Made by a program: the position numbers and the translations under genes. DNA of 64,000 nt from Methylocystis hirsuta. Lineage in GTDB: Bacteria > Pseudomonadota > Alphaproteobacteria > Rhizobiales > Beijerinckiaceae. The stretch covers positions 1,860,001 to 1,924,000 of the forward strand of contig NZ_QWDD01000001.1 in NCBI RefSeq assembly GCF_003722355.1, given 5' to 3'. The notes under the pieces are model-generated. The model was given only the letters and a program-made list of their open reading frames with translations. It did no database searches and had not been told where the DNA came from. Positions within the stretch are counted from its first letter, which is position 1. Every line of letters starts with the position of its first letter. Below are positions 55,176 to 64,000 of this stretch, piece by piece.

Positions 55176-56153
55176 GTGAGCGTCGCCATTGACAGGGGGC
55201 GGGCTGAACTGGTCTATGCGGGCGACGCCGCGCCAGGCGCGATAGCTTCGATCGGCGCACGATCCTGTCCGAGGGACGCCTCGCGCTTTTCGAGACCAAG
55301 TTCTGAACCTGAAAGGACGCGCCGACACTTGCTCGCCTCGATCCCTCCTGTCTATGTCGCGCCCTTCGAACGGGCTTGGCGCAACCGGGAGCTTATCCGC
55401 GCCGTTGTGCGGCGGGAGTTCATTTCCCGATTTCGCGGCTCGGCGCTTGGACCGCTCTGGGCGGTGCTCTCGCCGCTCTTCATGCTGCTCACCTATACCG
55501 CGCTGTTCTCGATCACGGTTCCGCAGCTTTCCGCCGGCTTGGGCGTCGCCGACTATGCAAGCTCGATTTTCATCGGGCTTATTGTCTTCAATCTGTTTAG
55601 CGAACTCGCCTATCGGGCGCCAATGCTCTTGCACGAGCATGTCAACTTCGTGAAGAAGTCGATTTTCCCCAGCGAAACCATCGCCTGGACTGCGACGATC
55701 CGGGCGTTCACCTATGGTGGAGTGGGCTTCGCCGTCTACATCGTCTTTCGGTTGCTGACGGCAGGAACGATTCCCTTAACGATCGTGCTGACGCCATTCC
55801 TGATCGCGCCCTTTTTTCTCTTTACCATTGGCGTCGTGTGGTTTCTGATGGCGCTCGGCGCGTTCACGCGCGACGTCGCCCATATCATGGCCTCCGTCGT
55901 GCCGGTGCTCATGTTCGCGACGCCGATCTTCTATCGCCTGGACCAGATCGCCGCCATGTCCGGATCGGTCGCATTGTGGCTGCGTCTCAACATCGTCGGC
56001 GATTACATCGAGATGCTGCGCGGCCTTGCGCTCGATGGAACAATTCCAAACGTCTTCGGCTATTTCGCGCTTGTCGCGATCTCCTACGCGGTGTTCCTTG
56101 GCGGCTATCAGTTTTTCATGCGCTACAAATCGGTCATCGTCGATGTCATCTGA
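55176..56153 (+). CDS. ABC-2 type polysaccharide exporter permease (Wzm-like)
   Basis: 325 residues from GTG 55176; a start about 150 bp further in would remove an unusual ~50-residue hydrophilic N-terminus. The core is the Wzm/TagG type: RDLIRAVVRREFISRFRGSALGPLWAVLSPLFMLLTY-like segment (here RAVVRREFISRFRGSALGP), six hydrophobic segments and the re-entrant FVKKSIFPSE. Exports a lipid-linked polysaccharide across the inner membrane. Overlaps the ATPase gene by 11 bp. Confidence 0.85.
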   Translation: MSVAIDRGRAELVYAGDAAPGAIASIGARSCPRDASRFSRPSSEPERTRRHLLASIPPVYVAPFERAWRNRELIRAVVRREFISRFRGSALGPLWAVLSPLFMLLTYTALFSITVPQLSAGLGVADYASSIFIGLIVFNLFSELAYRAPMLLHEHVNFVKKSIFPSETIAWTATIRAFTYGGVGFAVYIVFRLLTAGTIPLTIVLTPFLIAPFFLFTIGVVWFLMALGAFTRDVAHIMASVVPVLMFATPIFYRLDQIAAMSGSVALWLRLNIVGDYIEMLRGLALDGTIPNVFGYFALVAISYAVFLGGYQFFMRYKSVIVDVI

Positions 56154-56904
56154 GCCCACTATCCGCTGCGCGGGCGTCGGCAAGGCTTTCCAGCTCTATG
56201 CGCATCAGAACGATCAGCTCAAGCAGATCCTGTTTGGCCTATGGAAGAAGTTCTATAAGGACAAATGGGTTCTGCATGACGTCAATTTCACGGTTGAGAG
56301 AGGCGAGCGCGTCGGCATCGTGGGACGCAACGGCGCCGGCAAGACAACGCTGCTGCAGATTCTGTGCGGCATCACCCAGCCAACGAAGGGCGATTTCAGC
56401 GTCGGCGGCCGTATCGCGCCAATTTTGGCGCTCGGCTCGGGCTTCGACGGCCTGCTGACGGGGCGCGAAAACGCCCGTATCGGCGCGGCGATCCTGGGGC
56501 TGTCGCGCAAGGAGGTCGACGCGTGCATCGAGGACATCGCCGCCTTCGCGGACATCGGGCCATTTTTTGAGCAGCCGATGCGCACCTATTCGATGGGCAT
56601 GATCGCGCGAGTGGCTTTTGCGATCTGCGCCTACGCCAAGGCCGACGTGCTCATCGTCGATGAAGCGCTTTCGGTCGGCGACGAAATATTTCAGCGCAAG
56701 TGCGAGAAATACATCGCCGAATTCGCCAAAACCGGCACCATTCTGATGGTGTCGCACGATCTCAACTTTCTCGCCTCTCTGTGCAACCGCGTGCTCTGGC
56801 TGGAGGACGGCGTCGTGCGCGAGATCGGCGACCCGGCGAAGGTGGTCGCCGACTACCGTAAGGCGATGCGCGCCGAAGAAACTCAGGCGAGCGGCGTCGC
56901 GTAG
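56143..56904 (+). CDS. ABC exporter ATPase (Wzt-like, no sugar-binding tail)
   Basis: 253 residues from ATG 56143 (MSSEPTIRCAG), inside the end of the permease gene. Walker A GRNGAGKTTLL, signature motif in the diverged form YSMGMIARVAF, Walker B VLIVDEAL, His-loop VSHDLNFL. There is no extra C-terminal carbohydrate-binding domain, so the polysaccharide is probably not capped in the Wzt-CBM way. Its 3' end overlaps the convergent LptF-like gene by 22 bp. Confidence 0.87.
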   Translation: MSSEPTIRCAGVGKAFQLYAHQNDQLKQILFGLWKKFYKDKWVLHDVNFTVERGERVGIVGRNGAGKTTLLQILCGITQPTKGDFSVGGRIAPILALGSGFDGLLTGRENARIGAAILGLSRKEVDACIEDIAAFADIGPFFEQPMRTYSMGMIARVAFAICAYAKADVLIVDEALSVGDEIFQRKCEKYIAEFAKTGTILMVSHDLNFLASLCNRVLWLEDGVVREIGDPAKVVADYRKAMRAEETQASGVA

Positions 56905-58049
56905 GCGTCCCGCGCGGATGCAGCGCGTTGGCCGAGAAGGCGCTTGGGCTTTGGGCTGCGGTTGAGCCGGGCAAGGAGCCAAACTGAAACGCCGACTTCA
57001 GCGAGGGCGAGCGCGGCAAGCAGCAAGACGAACAGCCCATTGATGCGCAGGAGCGATTCAAGCGCGACGAGAAAGCCGATGTGCACGGCTGGAACCGCAA
57101 TCGTGGCGAGTCCTCCCGCCGCGCCGCGCCGGCCGGTGATGTTCCCGAATGTCAGAACGAGCGCCATCGCGAGGAGCGTATGGGCAAAGGCGAGCGCCGG
57201 CACGCCGAAGCGCTTCGCCGCCTCGGCCGTCCACTCTCCAAGCTGGCGCGGATCGCCCCGCGCCGCAGCGTAATTGGCGAGAAAGGCCCCAGCCGACAAT
57301 TCATAGACGCCGCGCCAGCCACGGTCGGGCAGCGATGTGCTGCCCTGCATCGGCAACGCCATGGCGTATTCATCGAAATTGGCGATGCGCACGTCGCCTG
57401 TCGTCAATGAGCGGGTCTGGATGCTGCCGTTGGAGAGCGCGACGATCACCCCTGATTCGTTGCGGCGAAATTCGGCGCGCGCCGCCGTCACCGTCTCTTC
57501 CTGCATCTTTTCGATCGACAGCTGACGCACGAACAGATTGACCGCAAGGTCAGGCGTCTCCCAACGCTCGATGTAGAGCGTCTTCACGCCATTGTCGAAG
57601 GTGTAGAAATGCGCCGCGTCGAGCATGCGATGGTTGAGCGAATTGCGCACGACATTGAGCACATCCTGCATGCCGCTCGAATAATAGGGCGCCGCAAAAT
57701 TGGCGAGCAGATAGCCGAGGACGACGACGCCGGCCGCCAAGACCAGCGCGGGGCGGCAGATGGCCCAGACGGAAAGGCGCAGCGCGTAGAGAACGGCGAC
57801 CATGCCTTCGCTCGCCATGCGGCCGAACTCGAGCGCGGTGGCGACGCCAACCGCCATCGGCAGCGTCACATAGGCCACCGTCGGCGTCACCCCGATCAAG
57901 GCGGGAATGACAAGGCCGCCGCGCACGGCGGCCGGCGGCAGTTGGTAAAGCAGATATGACAAGACGACCGGAATGGAGAGCGCGAACTGCACGATGAGCA
58001 CGCCGAACCCGATGCGCTTGAACAGATAGCGGAACAATAGGCGCGGCAT
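56883..58049 (-). CDS. LptF/LptG family permease (YjgP/YjgQ)
   Basis: 388 residues. Six membrane segments split three and three around a periplasmic jellyroll, as in LptF/LptG: N-terminal RYLFKRIGFGVLIVQFALSIPVVLSYLLY, MAVGVATALEFGRMASEGMV, and C-terminal ALAFAHTLLAMALVLTFGNITGRR. LptFG extract lipopolysaccharide from the inner membrane. One gene only; a partner lptG may be elsewhere. It could instead serve a different surface lipid, given the neighbouring exporter. Convergent with the Wzt-like gene, overlapping by 22 bp. Confidence 0.85.
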   Translation of the reverse strand: MPRLLFRYLFKRIGFGVLIVQFALSIPVVLSYLLYQLPPAAVRGGLVIPALIGVTPTVAYVTLPMAVGVATALEFGRMASEGMVAVLYALRLSVWAICRPALVLAAGVVVLGYLLANFAAPYYSSGMQDVLNVVRNSLNHRMLDAAHFYTFDNGVKTLYIERWETPDLAVNLFVRQLSIEKMQEETVTAARAEFRRNESGVIVALSNGSIQTRSLTTGDVRIANFDEYAMALPMQGSTSLPDRGWRGVYELSAGAFLANYAAARGDPRQLGEWTAEAAKRFGVPALAFAHTLLAMALVLTFGNITGRRGAAGGLATIAVPAVHIGFLVALESLLRINGLFVLLLAALALAEVGVSVWLLARLNRSPKPKRLLGQRAASARDAYATPLA

Positions 58050-58171
58050 GGCGGGGGCTCCGCGCTATCGCTCGGCGTCGCGCCGAGCGGCAAAGAAAGT
58101 TCGCGTCGCGCCGCCCAAGCGGAAGAGCGGCGCGCTGGCGTATAGCCGCGCACGATGCGAGACGCCGCGCG

Positions 58172-59068
58172 TCACTGCTTGAACCTCGCCCAGGCGGCCT
58201 GCGAATAATGCGTCCACGCCTCGTCGAACACGCCATTCTTCGGCAGCGCTGTCGCGCCGGCCCAATGCGCGAAATAGATCTCCTTGCCTTCGTAGTCGAC
58301 GGGCTTGCCGTTCTTAAATTCGACGCCTGGCGCCTTGTAGAAGCTTTCGTGGGAGGCGCCCGCGATGACGTTCGGCAAAAGCTCGATTTTCAGGCCCCGG
58401 CGGTGCGTGACGAAATTGACGAGCGGCTGAGCGAAGAGCTGACCGCGCTTGCGCACGTCATGGAAGATTACGGCGTCGTCGCGGATCGTCTCGATGAAAT
58501 CGGACAGCTTCAGATATTGGTTCGATGTGATCCAGAAGCCGTCATTGAAGAGGAGCGCGTCCTTGAGAAACGGATAATGGTCGCGTCTGTCGTTGTAGAC
58601 ATATTCGAAGCTCGGCGAGGCGACGATAAACTCCGTCTTGCCTTTGTCCAGACGGCCGAACAGCGGCGTGAAGTCGCGAAACAGAATGACGTCCACGTCG
58701 ACATAGGCGACTTCATCAAGCGGCAGCGCGAGCGCTTGCAGCTTTCGCAGCCGACGTCGGTTAGTGTTGAAGATGCCGGGATAAAGTTCGTGCGAGAGCT
58801 TGTCGATTTCGGTCGGCTCTTCGCCGACGTAATGCGCCCCGTAAATTTCCGCGGCGCGGCGCGTCATGCCAACATTGTCGTCATAGGGAATGAGATAGAG
58901 CGGCAGCGCGGAATTTGTGTCTCGGTAGCTTTCGAGAAAAGGGAGCAGCCAGTCGATGATCTTGTCATTGCCGACGATGGCGACGCCGTACCGCTTGGCG
59001 GGGGCGGCGGGGATGGGCGCCGCGGCGCCCTCGGGCGATAAGACTGGATTTGGGACGCGAAGCCTCAT
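58172..59068 (-). CDS. Glycosyltransferase (DxD, nucleotide-sugar type)
   Basis: 298 residues from ATG 59068; further upstream starts exist but the added ~85 residues look unlike the family. A GT-A fold is suggested by VAIVGNDKIIDWLLPFLESYR at the start, the donor-binding motif AYVDVDVILFRDF (DxD) and DALLFNDGFWITS. It resembles glycogenin/GT8-like or related inverting sugar transferases. Likely a surface polysaccharide gene, as it sits between an LptF-like permease and two GT4 genes. Confidence 0.75.
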   Translation of the reverse strand: MRLRVPNPVLSPEGAAAPIPAAPAKRYGVAIVGNDKIIDWLLPFLESYRDTNSALPLYLIPYDDNVGMTRRAAEIYGAHYVGEEPTEIDKLSHELYPGIFNTNRRRLRKLQALALPLDEVAYVDVDVILFRDFTPLFGRLDKGKTEFIVASPSFEYVYNDRRDHYPFLKDALLFNDGFWITSNQYLKLSDFIETIRDDAVIFHDVRKRGQLFAQPLVNFVTHRRGLKIELLPNVIAGASHESFYKAPGVEFKNGKPVDYEGKEIYFAHWAGATALPKNGVFDEAWTHYSQAAWARFKQ

Positions 59069-59237
59069 ATAGGGGATGTATTTGAAAATGGCGGGCAAAA
59101 GCAAGGGGCGGCTCGGCATTGAGGGAAGATGCGGGTCGGACGCCTCAATCTGAAACAACAGCGAGTCGGCGCGCCTGAGAGGCCGAGCGCGCGATTTTCG
59201 TATGGTATTTGAGAACGATCGACCATGTTGCAGCACG

Positions 59238-60515
59238 ATGTCTGATACGATGGGCCACATTTCGTCATCCGCGGCGCGGCGGGCGGAGGCCGCCGACCCG
59301 CCGGCGCGGCCTTTTGCCGGCAAAACCGTCGCCGTTGTTCATGCCGCCTGGCACAGTTGCGGCAGTTATCAGGTGAACGTCAGTCAGATCGCCGCCTATA
59401 AGGCGCTTGGCGCGCGCGTCGTGTCCGTCGCGATGATGGACGATCTCGCGCGCCGCCCACCGCGCGGCGGGCGCTGGACAGCCTATTTTGAGGCGTCGCG
59501 CGACATCGGCGCCGATCGCCGCTTTTATTCGGGCGCGCCGTTCTCCGCCTTGGCGTCCCGCTTGCTCGTCGATGGCTGGTGGCGACTGATCCACGGCGAT
59601 CAGGCGTCATGGCTCATCGAACTCGCAAAGCGCGCGCCCTTGCCCGAAGGATTCGAGAGCGAGTCGATCGACCTCATTCACGCCAATCATTACTTCACGC
59701 TGCCCTTCGCGGAAAGGCTGATGCGCGGCCGTAAAGTTCCGGTCGTTCTGGAGACGCAGGACATTCAGGCGCGCCAATATGTGTTGCGCAATAAGGGCGG
59801 GTTCTTCATCACGCCCCATGCGACATACGACGACATGCTCGAGGTCGAACTCTCATGGATGCGACGCGCCGATCTTTGCGCGCATCTCAATGAGGAAGAG
59901 CATCGCGATTTTCAAAAGCTCCTGCCGGAGTTGCGACATGCGCTCATCTATCCGGCGGTGGCGTCGACGCCCTTGGCGCACGGACGCGACATCATCATCG
60001 TGGCCAGCGACAATTACGGCAATTACATGAGCCTTCGCTGGTTCTTGCAAGAGGTCATGCCCTTTGCAGGCGGCGCCCGCGTCGCGATCTACGGCAATAT
60101 CGACGGCGGCGTGAAGAGACGCGACGCAGCGCTTTATGAGTCGCATCGCGCCTTGTTCAAAGGCCGCGTCGACGACATTGGCGCGGTTTACGCCAGCGCC
60201 GGCTGCGTGCTGCTCCCGACTATTGAAGGCCACGGCCTGTCGATCAAGGCGGTCGAGGCGCTCTCCTGTGGCGCGCCCCTCGTCGCGACGCCGCTGGCGT
60301 TCCGCGGCATGCAGGTCAATCCCGCCAAATTGGGAAATGTCGCTCTCGCTGAAAACGCCAGGCAATTTGCCGCGTTATGGCGCGACGCTCAGGCGCGGGC
60401 CGTAAGCGGAGAACCTGCAGGGCCGGAGCGAAGCGACACGCGCCGCCTGTACGAAGAGGCGTTCAGCCCCGAAGCTTATGCGCGCGCTTTGGCGATGGCC
60501 GCCGCCACGCTCTGA
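59238..60515 (+). CDS. GT4-type glycosyltransferase, first of a tandem pair
   Basis: 425 residues from ATG 59238; an ATG at 59202 is possible. GT-B fold: N-terminal VAVVHAAWHSCGSYQVNVSQIAAYKALGA, C-terminal donor-binding part with LPTIEGHGLSIKAVEALSCGAPLVATP (the GT4 E-x7-E region). Closely parallels the next gene in sequence and order of motifs, so the two are duplicates. Acceptor and sugar unknown. Confidence 0.82.
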   Translation: MSDTMGHISSSAARRAEAADPPARPFAGKTVAVVHAAWHSCGSYQVNVSQIAAYKALGARVVSVAMMDDLARRPPRGGRWTAYFEASRDIGADRRFYSGAPFSALASRLLVDGWWRLIHGDQASWLIELAKRAPLPEGFESESIDLIHANHYFTLPFAERLMRGRKVPVVLETQDIQARQYVLRNKGGFFITPHATYDDMLEVELSWMRRADLCAHLNEEEHRDFQKLLPELRHALIYPAVASTPLAHGRDIIIVASDNYGNYMSLRWFLQEVMPFAGGARVAIYGNIDGGVKRRDAALYESHRALFKGRVDDIGAVYASAGCVLLPTIEGHGLSIKAVEALSCGAPLVATPLAFRGMQVNPAKLGNVALAENARQFAALWRDAQARAVSGEPAGPERSDTRRLYEEAFSPEAYARALAMAAATL

Positions 60516-60619
60516 AAACCTGCGCCAAACGCGCCATTGCGCGAACAGTTCCGCGCAAGGCAATTGTCGGAACAGCGAACTCTGCTTAGGCTGCGGCTCG
60601 CGGAGGCTGGAGGAACGGG

Positions 60620-61888
60620 TTGAGCGTTGCATCGAGTGATTGCTTGGCCTGCGCGCAGCGTCCGCTTCTTGGCCGGCGCGTCGCGCTGATCCACCCGGCT
60701 TGGCACTCCTGCGGCACCTATCGCGTCGTCCTTGGGCAGATCGCCGCCTATCGCGCGCTGGGGGCCGAAGTTTTTCCGATCGCGATCAGTTCCGATCCAG
60801 GCTTCGTTCCAGGCCGGAACTGGCTTTGGAAATCTTTCAACCAGGCGACTCCGGAACTTGATGGCGGCGCGCGCTATTACGGCGGCGCGCCGTTTCACGC
60901 GATGCTCTCGCCCCGTTTTTTGCGTCACGTGCTGTGGCCCTATCTCCATGGCGATCAGGCGGTGGTGCGTCTCGCCATGGCGGAGCGCGCGCGACTGTCG
61001 CGCGCGATCGAGGGCGCGACGTTCGATCTCGTTCACTGCAATCACTTTTTTCTGATGCCGATTGCGCGCCGTCTCGCGCGCGGCGCCGCGCCGATCCTGC
61101 TCGACACGCATGATCTGCAGGCGCGGCAGTTCGCGCTCATCAACGAGAAAAAGTTCTGGCTTTCCCCACGCGCCTCCTACGAATCGATGCTGGCGCAGGA
61201 ACTTGAGGCGATGCGCGGCGCGGATCTGCTGCTGCATCTCAATGCGCAGGAGGCCGAAGACTTTCGCGCTCTGGTTCCTGAGAAAGCGCATGCGCTGCTC
61301 TATCCCGCAACGCCTGAGGCGCCGACTGGCCCTGGCGGTCCGGACATCATTCTTGTCGCGAGCAACAACGCCGCCAATGTCGAAAGCGTCGTCTGGTTTT
61401 TGCGCGAAGTCGCGCCGAAAGCGCCGGGCGTCACAGTGAAGATCGTCGGCAACGTCGACGCGGGGGTGCGTTCAAAGGCGCCGGAGCAATACGCCGCCTA
61501 CAAGGACTGGTTTCTGGGCCGGGTCGAAGATCCCGGCGCCGTCTACGCGAACGCCCGCCTTGCGCTGCTTCCGACGATCAGCGGCACTGGACTTTCGATC
61601 AAAACTGTCGAAGCGCTGTCGAGCGGGCTGCCGCTGATCGCCACCAGGCAAGCGATGCGCGGGATGGATGAGGAAGCGTTGAGCCTTCCAGGCGTCGTCA
61701 TTGTCGATTCGGCTCAAGAATTCGCCGACGCGCTGAGCCGGACGGCCGCCAGCGCGCCTTTGGACGAATCGGGGCGGCGCGGCAGCCCGGCGCGCCGCTA
61801 TTACGAGTCGCGGCTTTCGCTCGCGGCCTATAAGGCGAGCCTCGGCGTCCTCGCAGCCGCACTGATCAGCGCCGGATCAGTGGAGTAG
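60620..61888 (+). CDS. GT4-type glycosyltransferase, second of a tandem pair
   Basis: 422 residues; TTG start at 60620 with GGAGG seven bases upstream. Same layout as the preceding gene: VALIHPAWHSCGTYRVVLGQIAAYRALGA, a middle domain FDLVHCNHFFLMPIARRL, and LPTISGTGLSIKTVEALSSGLPLIATRQAMRGM. The WHSCG motif with its Cys is shared by both and is not usual for GT4 enzymes. Probably adds successive sugars to the polysaccharide exported by the nearby ABC system. Confidence 0.82.
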   Translation: MSVASSDCLACAQRPLLGRRVALIHPAWHSCGTYRVVLGQIAAYRALGAEVFPIAISSDPGFVPGRNWLWKSFNQATPELDGGARYYGGAPFHAMLSPRFLRHVLWPYLHGDQAVVRLAMAERARLSRAIEGATFDLVHCNHFFLMPIARRLARGAAPILLDTHDLQARQFALINEKKFWLSPRASYESMLAQELEAMRGADLLLHLNAQEAEDFRALVPEKAHALLYPATPEAPTGPGGPDIILVASNNAANVESVVWFLREVAPKAPGVTVKIVGNVDAGVRSKAPEQYAAYKDWFLGRVEDPGAVYANARLALLPTISGTGLSIKTVEALSSGLPLIATRQAMRGMDEEALSLPGVVIVDSAQEFADALSRTAASAPLDESGRRGSPARRYYESRLSLAAYKASLGVLAAALISAGSVE

Positions 61889-62056
61889 ATTCCGGGAGAA
61901 TCAGCATGTTGCACGAAAGTGTGTCCCATCGGCAACGGCACCGGAAAAACGGCGCTGCGACCCTCGGCGGTAATTACGTCTTAGGTTTGATGGTGATACT
62001 TTGCATTCGAAACTGCCGTTCGTCCCAAGCGGACGAGCTTATTGGAGGCGCCTCGA

Positions 62057-62824
62057 ATGACTTTCAAAACCTGTATTGTAGGCGCCTTTGCGTCGGTGCT
62101 GGCGGTGAGCGCCGTTTCGGCGGCTGACCTCCCGATTTACAAGGCGCCGCCGCCGCCGCCACCGCCGGTCTTCAGCTGGGAAGGCTTCCACATCGGCATC
62201 AGCGGCTCTTACGCCGGCGGCGTTTCCAGCCAATATTCGCAAACCTACCTGCTGTCGCCCGGACCCTTCCTGGCGATTCCAACATCGACTTCGTTCGGCA
62301 CGAGCGGATATTTGGTGGGTTACCAGAACGGCTATAACTGGGTGTTCGCCAACGGCCTCGTCGCTGGTTACGAAAGCGAATTCAACTACGCTGACGTTCG
62401 CGTGACGAATGCGGGCTCCTATTTCGGAGGCGGCGCCAGCAGCCGCCTGCAATGGTTTGGCATGGAGCGCCTGCGCTTCGGCTACGCCTTCGGCCGGTTT
62501 CTGCCTTACATCACTGGCGGCCTGGCCTATGGCAAGGTGCGTCCTTATGGCCAGCAGGGCGTGTTCCCCGTCAACCAGTCCGTGTGGCAGGGCGGTTTCG
62601 CCATCGGCGCCGGCATCGAATACGCCATCCTCGACAATTGGACCGTCAAGGCGGAGTACATCTTCACCCGCATGAAGGGAGCCAGCAGCGCGAACCTCGC
62701 CTTCCCGATCGGTTACCGCACCGGCACCGGCAACTACCTGGATACGAACATCGCCCGCATCGGCGTGAATTATCAGGTCAAGAGCATCGGCGCGCTGATC
62801 GGCATGCCTGAACTTGGTCTCTGA
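62057..62824 (+). CDS. Outer-membrane beta-barrel protein (Omp25/RopB-like)
   Basis: 255 residues from ATG 62057 (GGAGG upstream). Signal peptide to about residue 23 (VSAADLPIYKAPPPPPPP), then a poly-Pro linker and an eight-strand-like barrel with alternating aromatic/Gly strands (GFHIGISGSY, VAGYESEFNY, LPYITGGLAYG, FAIGAGIEYAI) ending in an aromatic-rich strand. Typical of Rhizobiales outer-membrane proteins. Own terminator follows. Confidence 0.88.
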   Translation: MTFKTCIVGAFASVLAVSAVSAADLPIYKAPPPPPPPVFSWEGFHIGISGSYAGGVSSQYSQTYLLSPGPFLAIPTSTSFGTSGYLVGYQNGYNWVFANGLVAGYESEFNYADVRVTNAGSYFGGGASSRLQWFGMERLRFGYAFGRFLPYITGGLAYGKVRPYGQQGVFPVNQSVWQGGFAIGAGIEYAILDNWTVKAEYIFTRMKGASSANLAFPIGYRTGTGNYLDTNIARIGVNYQVKSIGALIGMPELGL

Positions 62825-62850
62825 TCGACGGTCCTCCCTGACGTCGACGA

Positions 62851-62879
62851 AGCCCGGCCTCGCGGCCGGGCTTTTTTTG
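62851..62879 (+). terminator. Intrinsic terminator after the outer-membrane protein gene
   Basis: AGCCCGGCC-TCGC-GGCCGGGCT stem followed by seven T. It starts 27 bases after the stop codon. It also lies just upstream of hrcA, so hrcA has its own promoter downstream. Confidence 0.9.
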
Positions 62880-62890
62880 TTGGCGCGCCG

Positions 62891-63994
62891 ATGCGATATT
62901 CGCATGGAATGATCCGCAACGCCCCGCTTGCCCACCCTTCGGCTCTGAGCCTCGCGCAGCTCAGCGCGCGCGCCCGCGAAATCTTCAGGCATATCGTCGA
63001 CAGCTATCTCGCCTCAGGCGATCCGGTCGGCTCGCGCAATCTCGCCCGGCTCCTGCCGATGACGCTGTCGCCCGCCTCGGTGCGCAACGTCATGCAGGAT
63101 CTCGAGGAACTCGGCCTCATCTATGCGCCGCATACGAGCGCCGGACGTCTTCCGACCGAGCTTGGCCTGCGCTTTTTCGTCGATTCCATGCTGCAGATCG
63201 GCGACGTCGAGGAGAATGAGCGCGCGCGCATCGCCGCCGAAGTTGAAGCGGCTTCCAAAGACCATGATTTTCCCGGCGTCCTGGCGGAAGCGACGAGTTT
63301 GCTGTCTGGCCTGACGCGCGTCGCCGGCGTGGTCGTCGCCTCCAAGGACAATGTGCGGTTGAAGCAGATCGATTTCGTGCGGCTCGAGCCAGAGCGGGCT
63401 CTGGTCATTCTCGTCGCGGACGACGGATCGGTCGAAAACCGCGTGATTCCCGTTGCGCGCGATCTCCCGGCCTCAGCACTTACGCAAGCCGCGAACTATC
63501 TGAATGCGCGCGTCTCCGGACGCACAATCGCCGAAGCCCGCGAGAACATAGAAGGCTCGCGCCGGGCCGCGCAAATGGAGCTCGACGAACTCGCCGCGCG
63601 GATCGTCGAAGCCGGGCTGGCGACCTGGGCGGGCGCCATGGGCGAATCGCGGCAGCTGATCGTGCGCGGGCAGGCGCATCTTCTTGAGGACCTGACCGCC
63701 GCCGTCGACCTCGAACGCGTTCGGCTGCTGTTTGCCGATCTCGAAACAAAGACCGAGGTCATCGACCTTTTGGAGCGCGCCGAGCAGGGCGAAGGGGTCC
63801 GCATCTTCATCGGCTCGGAGAACAAGCTGTTCTCGCTCTCGGGCTCGTCGATGATTGCTGCGCCGCTGCGCGACAGCGAACGCCGGATCATCGGCGCGCT
63901 CGGCGTCATTGGGCCGACCCGGATCAACTACGCTCGGATCGTGCCCATGGTCGACTATACGGCCAGGGTCGTGGCGCGAGTCATCGGAGGGTAG
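62891..63994 (+). CDS. hrcA: Heat-inducible transcription repressor HrcA
   Basis: 367 residues from ATG 62891. N-terminal winged helix ([46 protein letters not shown]), the HrcA GAF-like core ([40 protein letters not shown]) and the C-terminal [16 protein letters not shown]. Binds CIRCE elements at groES/dnaK-type promoters. grpE usually follows and would be beyond the window edge. The 11 bp between the terminator and the start leave little room for a promoter, so the start may be further in. Confidence 0.93.
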   Translation: MRYSHGMIRNAPLAHPSALSLAQLSARAREIFRHIVDSYLASGDPVGSRNLARLLPMTLSPASVRNVMQDLEELGLIYAPHTSAGRLPTELGLRFFVDSMLQIGDVEENERARIAAEVEAASKDHDFPGVLAEATSLLSGLTRVAGVVVASKDNVRLKQIDFVRLEPERALVILVADDGSVENRVIPVARDLPASALTQAANYLNARVSGRTIAEARENIEGSRRAAQMELDELAARIVEAGLATWAGAMGESRQLIVRGQAHLLEDLTAAVDLERVRLLFADLETKTEVIDLLERAEQGEGVRIFIGSENKLFSLSGSSMIAAPLRDSERRIIGALGVIGPTRINYARIVPMVDYTARVVARVIGG

Positions 63995-64000
63995 AGCGGC

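Noticed and set aside
61906..62127. 73-residue ORF between the second GT4 gene and the outer-membrane protein
   Set aside because: It overlaps the outer-membrane protein start, lacks a good ribosome site and resembles no family.

Overview
The window comes from a GC-rich alphaproteobacterium, most likely a methanotroph of the Methylocystaceae (Methylocystis/Methylosinus type). The main pointers are a PmoC-family subunit (19880-20653), a formaldehyde-activating-enzyme homologue (42550-43092), the alphaproteobacterial ferredoxin-DUF2849-CysI-DUF934-CysH-CysD-CysN sulfate operon, a short SRP RNA upstream of dnaX, and an outer-membrane protein with the Rhizobiales-type poly-proline N-terminus. Most of the window is ordinary chromosome: polA, aroC, hemW, ada, hisG/hisZ, dnaX-ybaB-recR, rpsD, rpsA, pyrD, opgG/opgH, glmU, glmS and hrcA.

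Layout. 1-2100: end of yqgE, then two IS5-family elements joined at a shared TA and placed next to a dispersed two-hairpin repeat. 2096-5243 (minus): acetyltransferase, aldo/keto reductase and a pair of ParA/MinD-like ATPases, one with a degenerate P-loop. 5429-11709 (plus): seven-gene assimilatory sulfate reduction operon joined almost entirely by start/stop overlaps, ending in a CysN with a DUF2061 membrane tail. 11872-18954: polA, aroC and a three-domain ACP / acyl-AMP ligase / acyltransferase. 19309-20653: small exported Cys/His protein and a solitary, divergent PmoC. 20768-28120: acetyltransferase, hemW, two unknowns (one with HExxH), ada, an exported HDAC-like hydrolase, hisZ-hisG. 28215-29603: IS110-family element. 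29835-31277: alpha/beta hydrolase-GAF protein plus a small ORF, next to ffs-dnaX-ybaB-recR. 34563-40024: DsbA-like protein, rpsD, two envelope proteins, rpsA. 40506-42580: a bufferin-like RiPP operon (Cys/His precursor, DUF692/MNIO enzyme, DUF2063 partner). 42550-49366: Fae-like protein, an AT-richer DUF2971 gene, pyrD, DUF952, opgH, opgG. 49615-53621: glmU, a VapBC-type toxin-antitoxin pair, glmS. 53626-61888: an envelope polysaccharide cluster (FAD oxidase, Wzm/Wzt-like ABC exporter, LptF-like permease, three glycosyltransferases). 62057-63994: outer-membrane barrel protein and hrcA.

The most interesting points are (1) the solitary PmoC that keeps all three CuD-site ligands but has lost two of three ligands of the other metal site; (2) the bufferin-like operon, whose precursor carries six Cys at 6-7 residue intervals; (3) a Fae homologue without the catalytic His; (4) a PolA whose proofreading motifs lack two metal-binding carboxylates; and (5) the uncharacterised hydrolase-GAF two-gene unit. 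Copper handling is a plausible link between (1) and (2), but that is inference.
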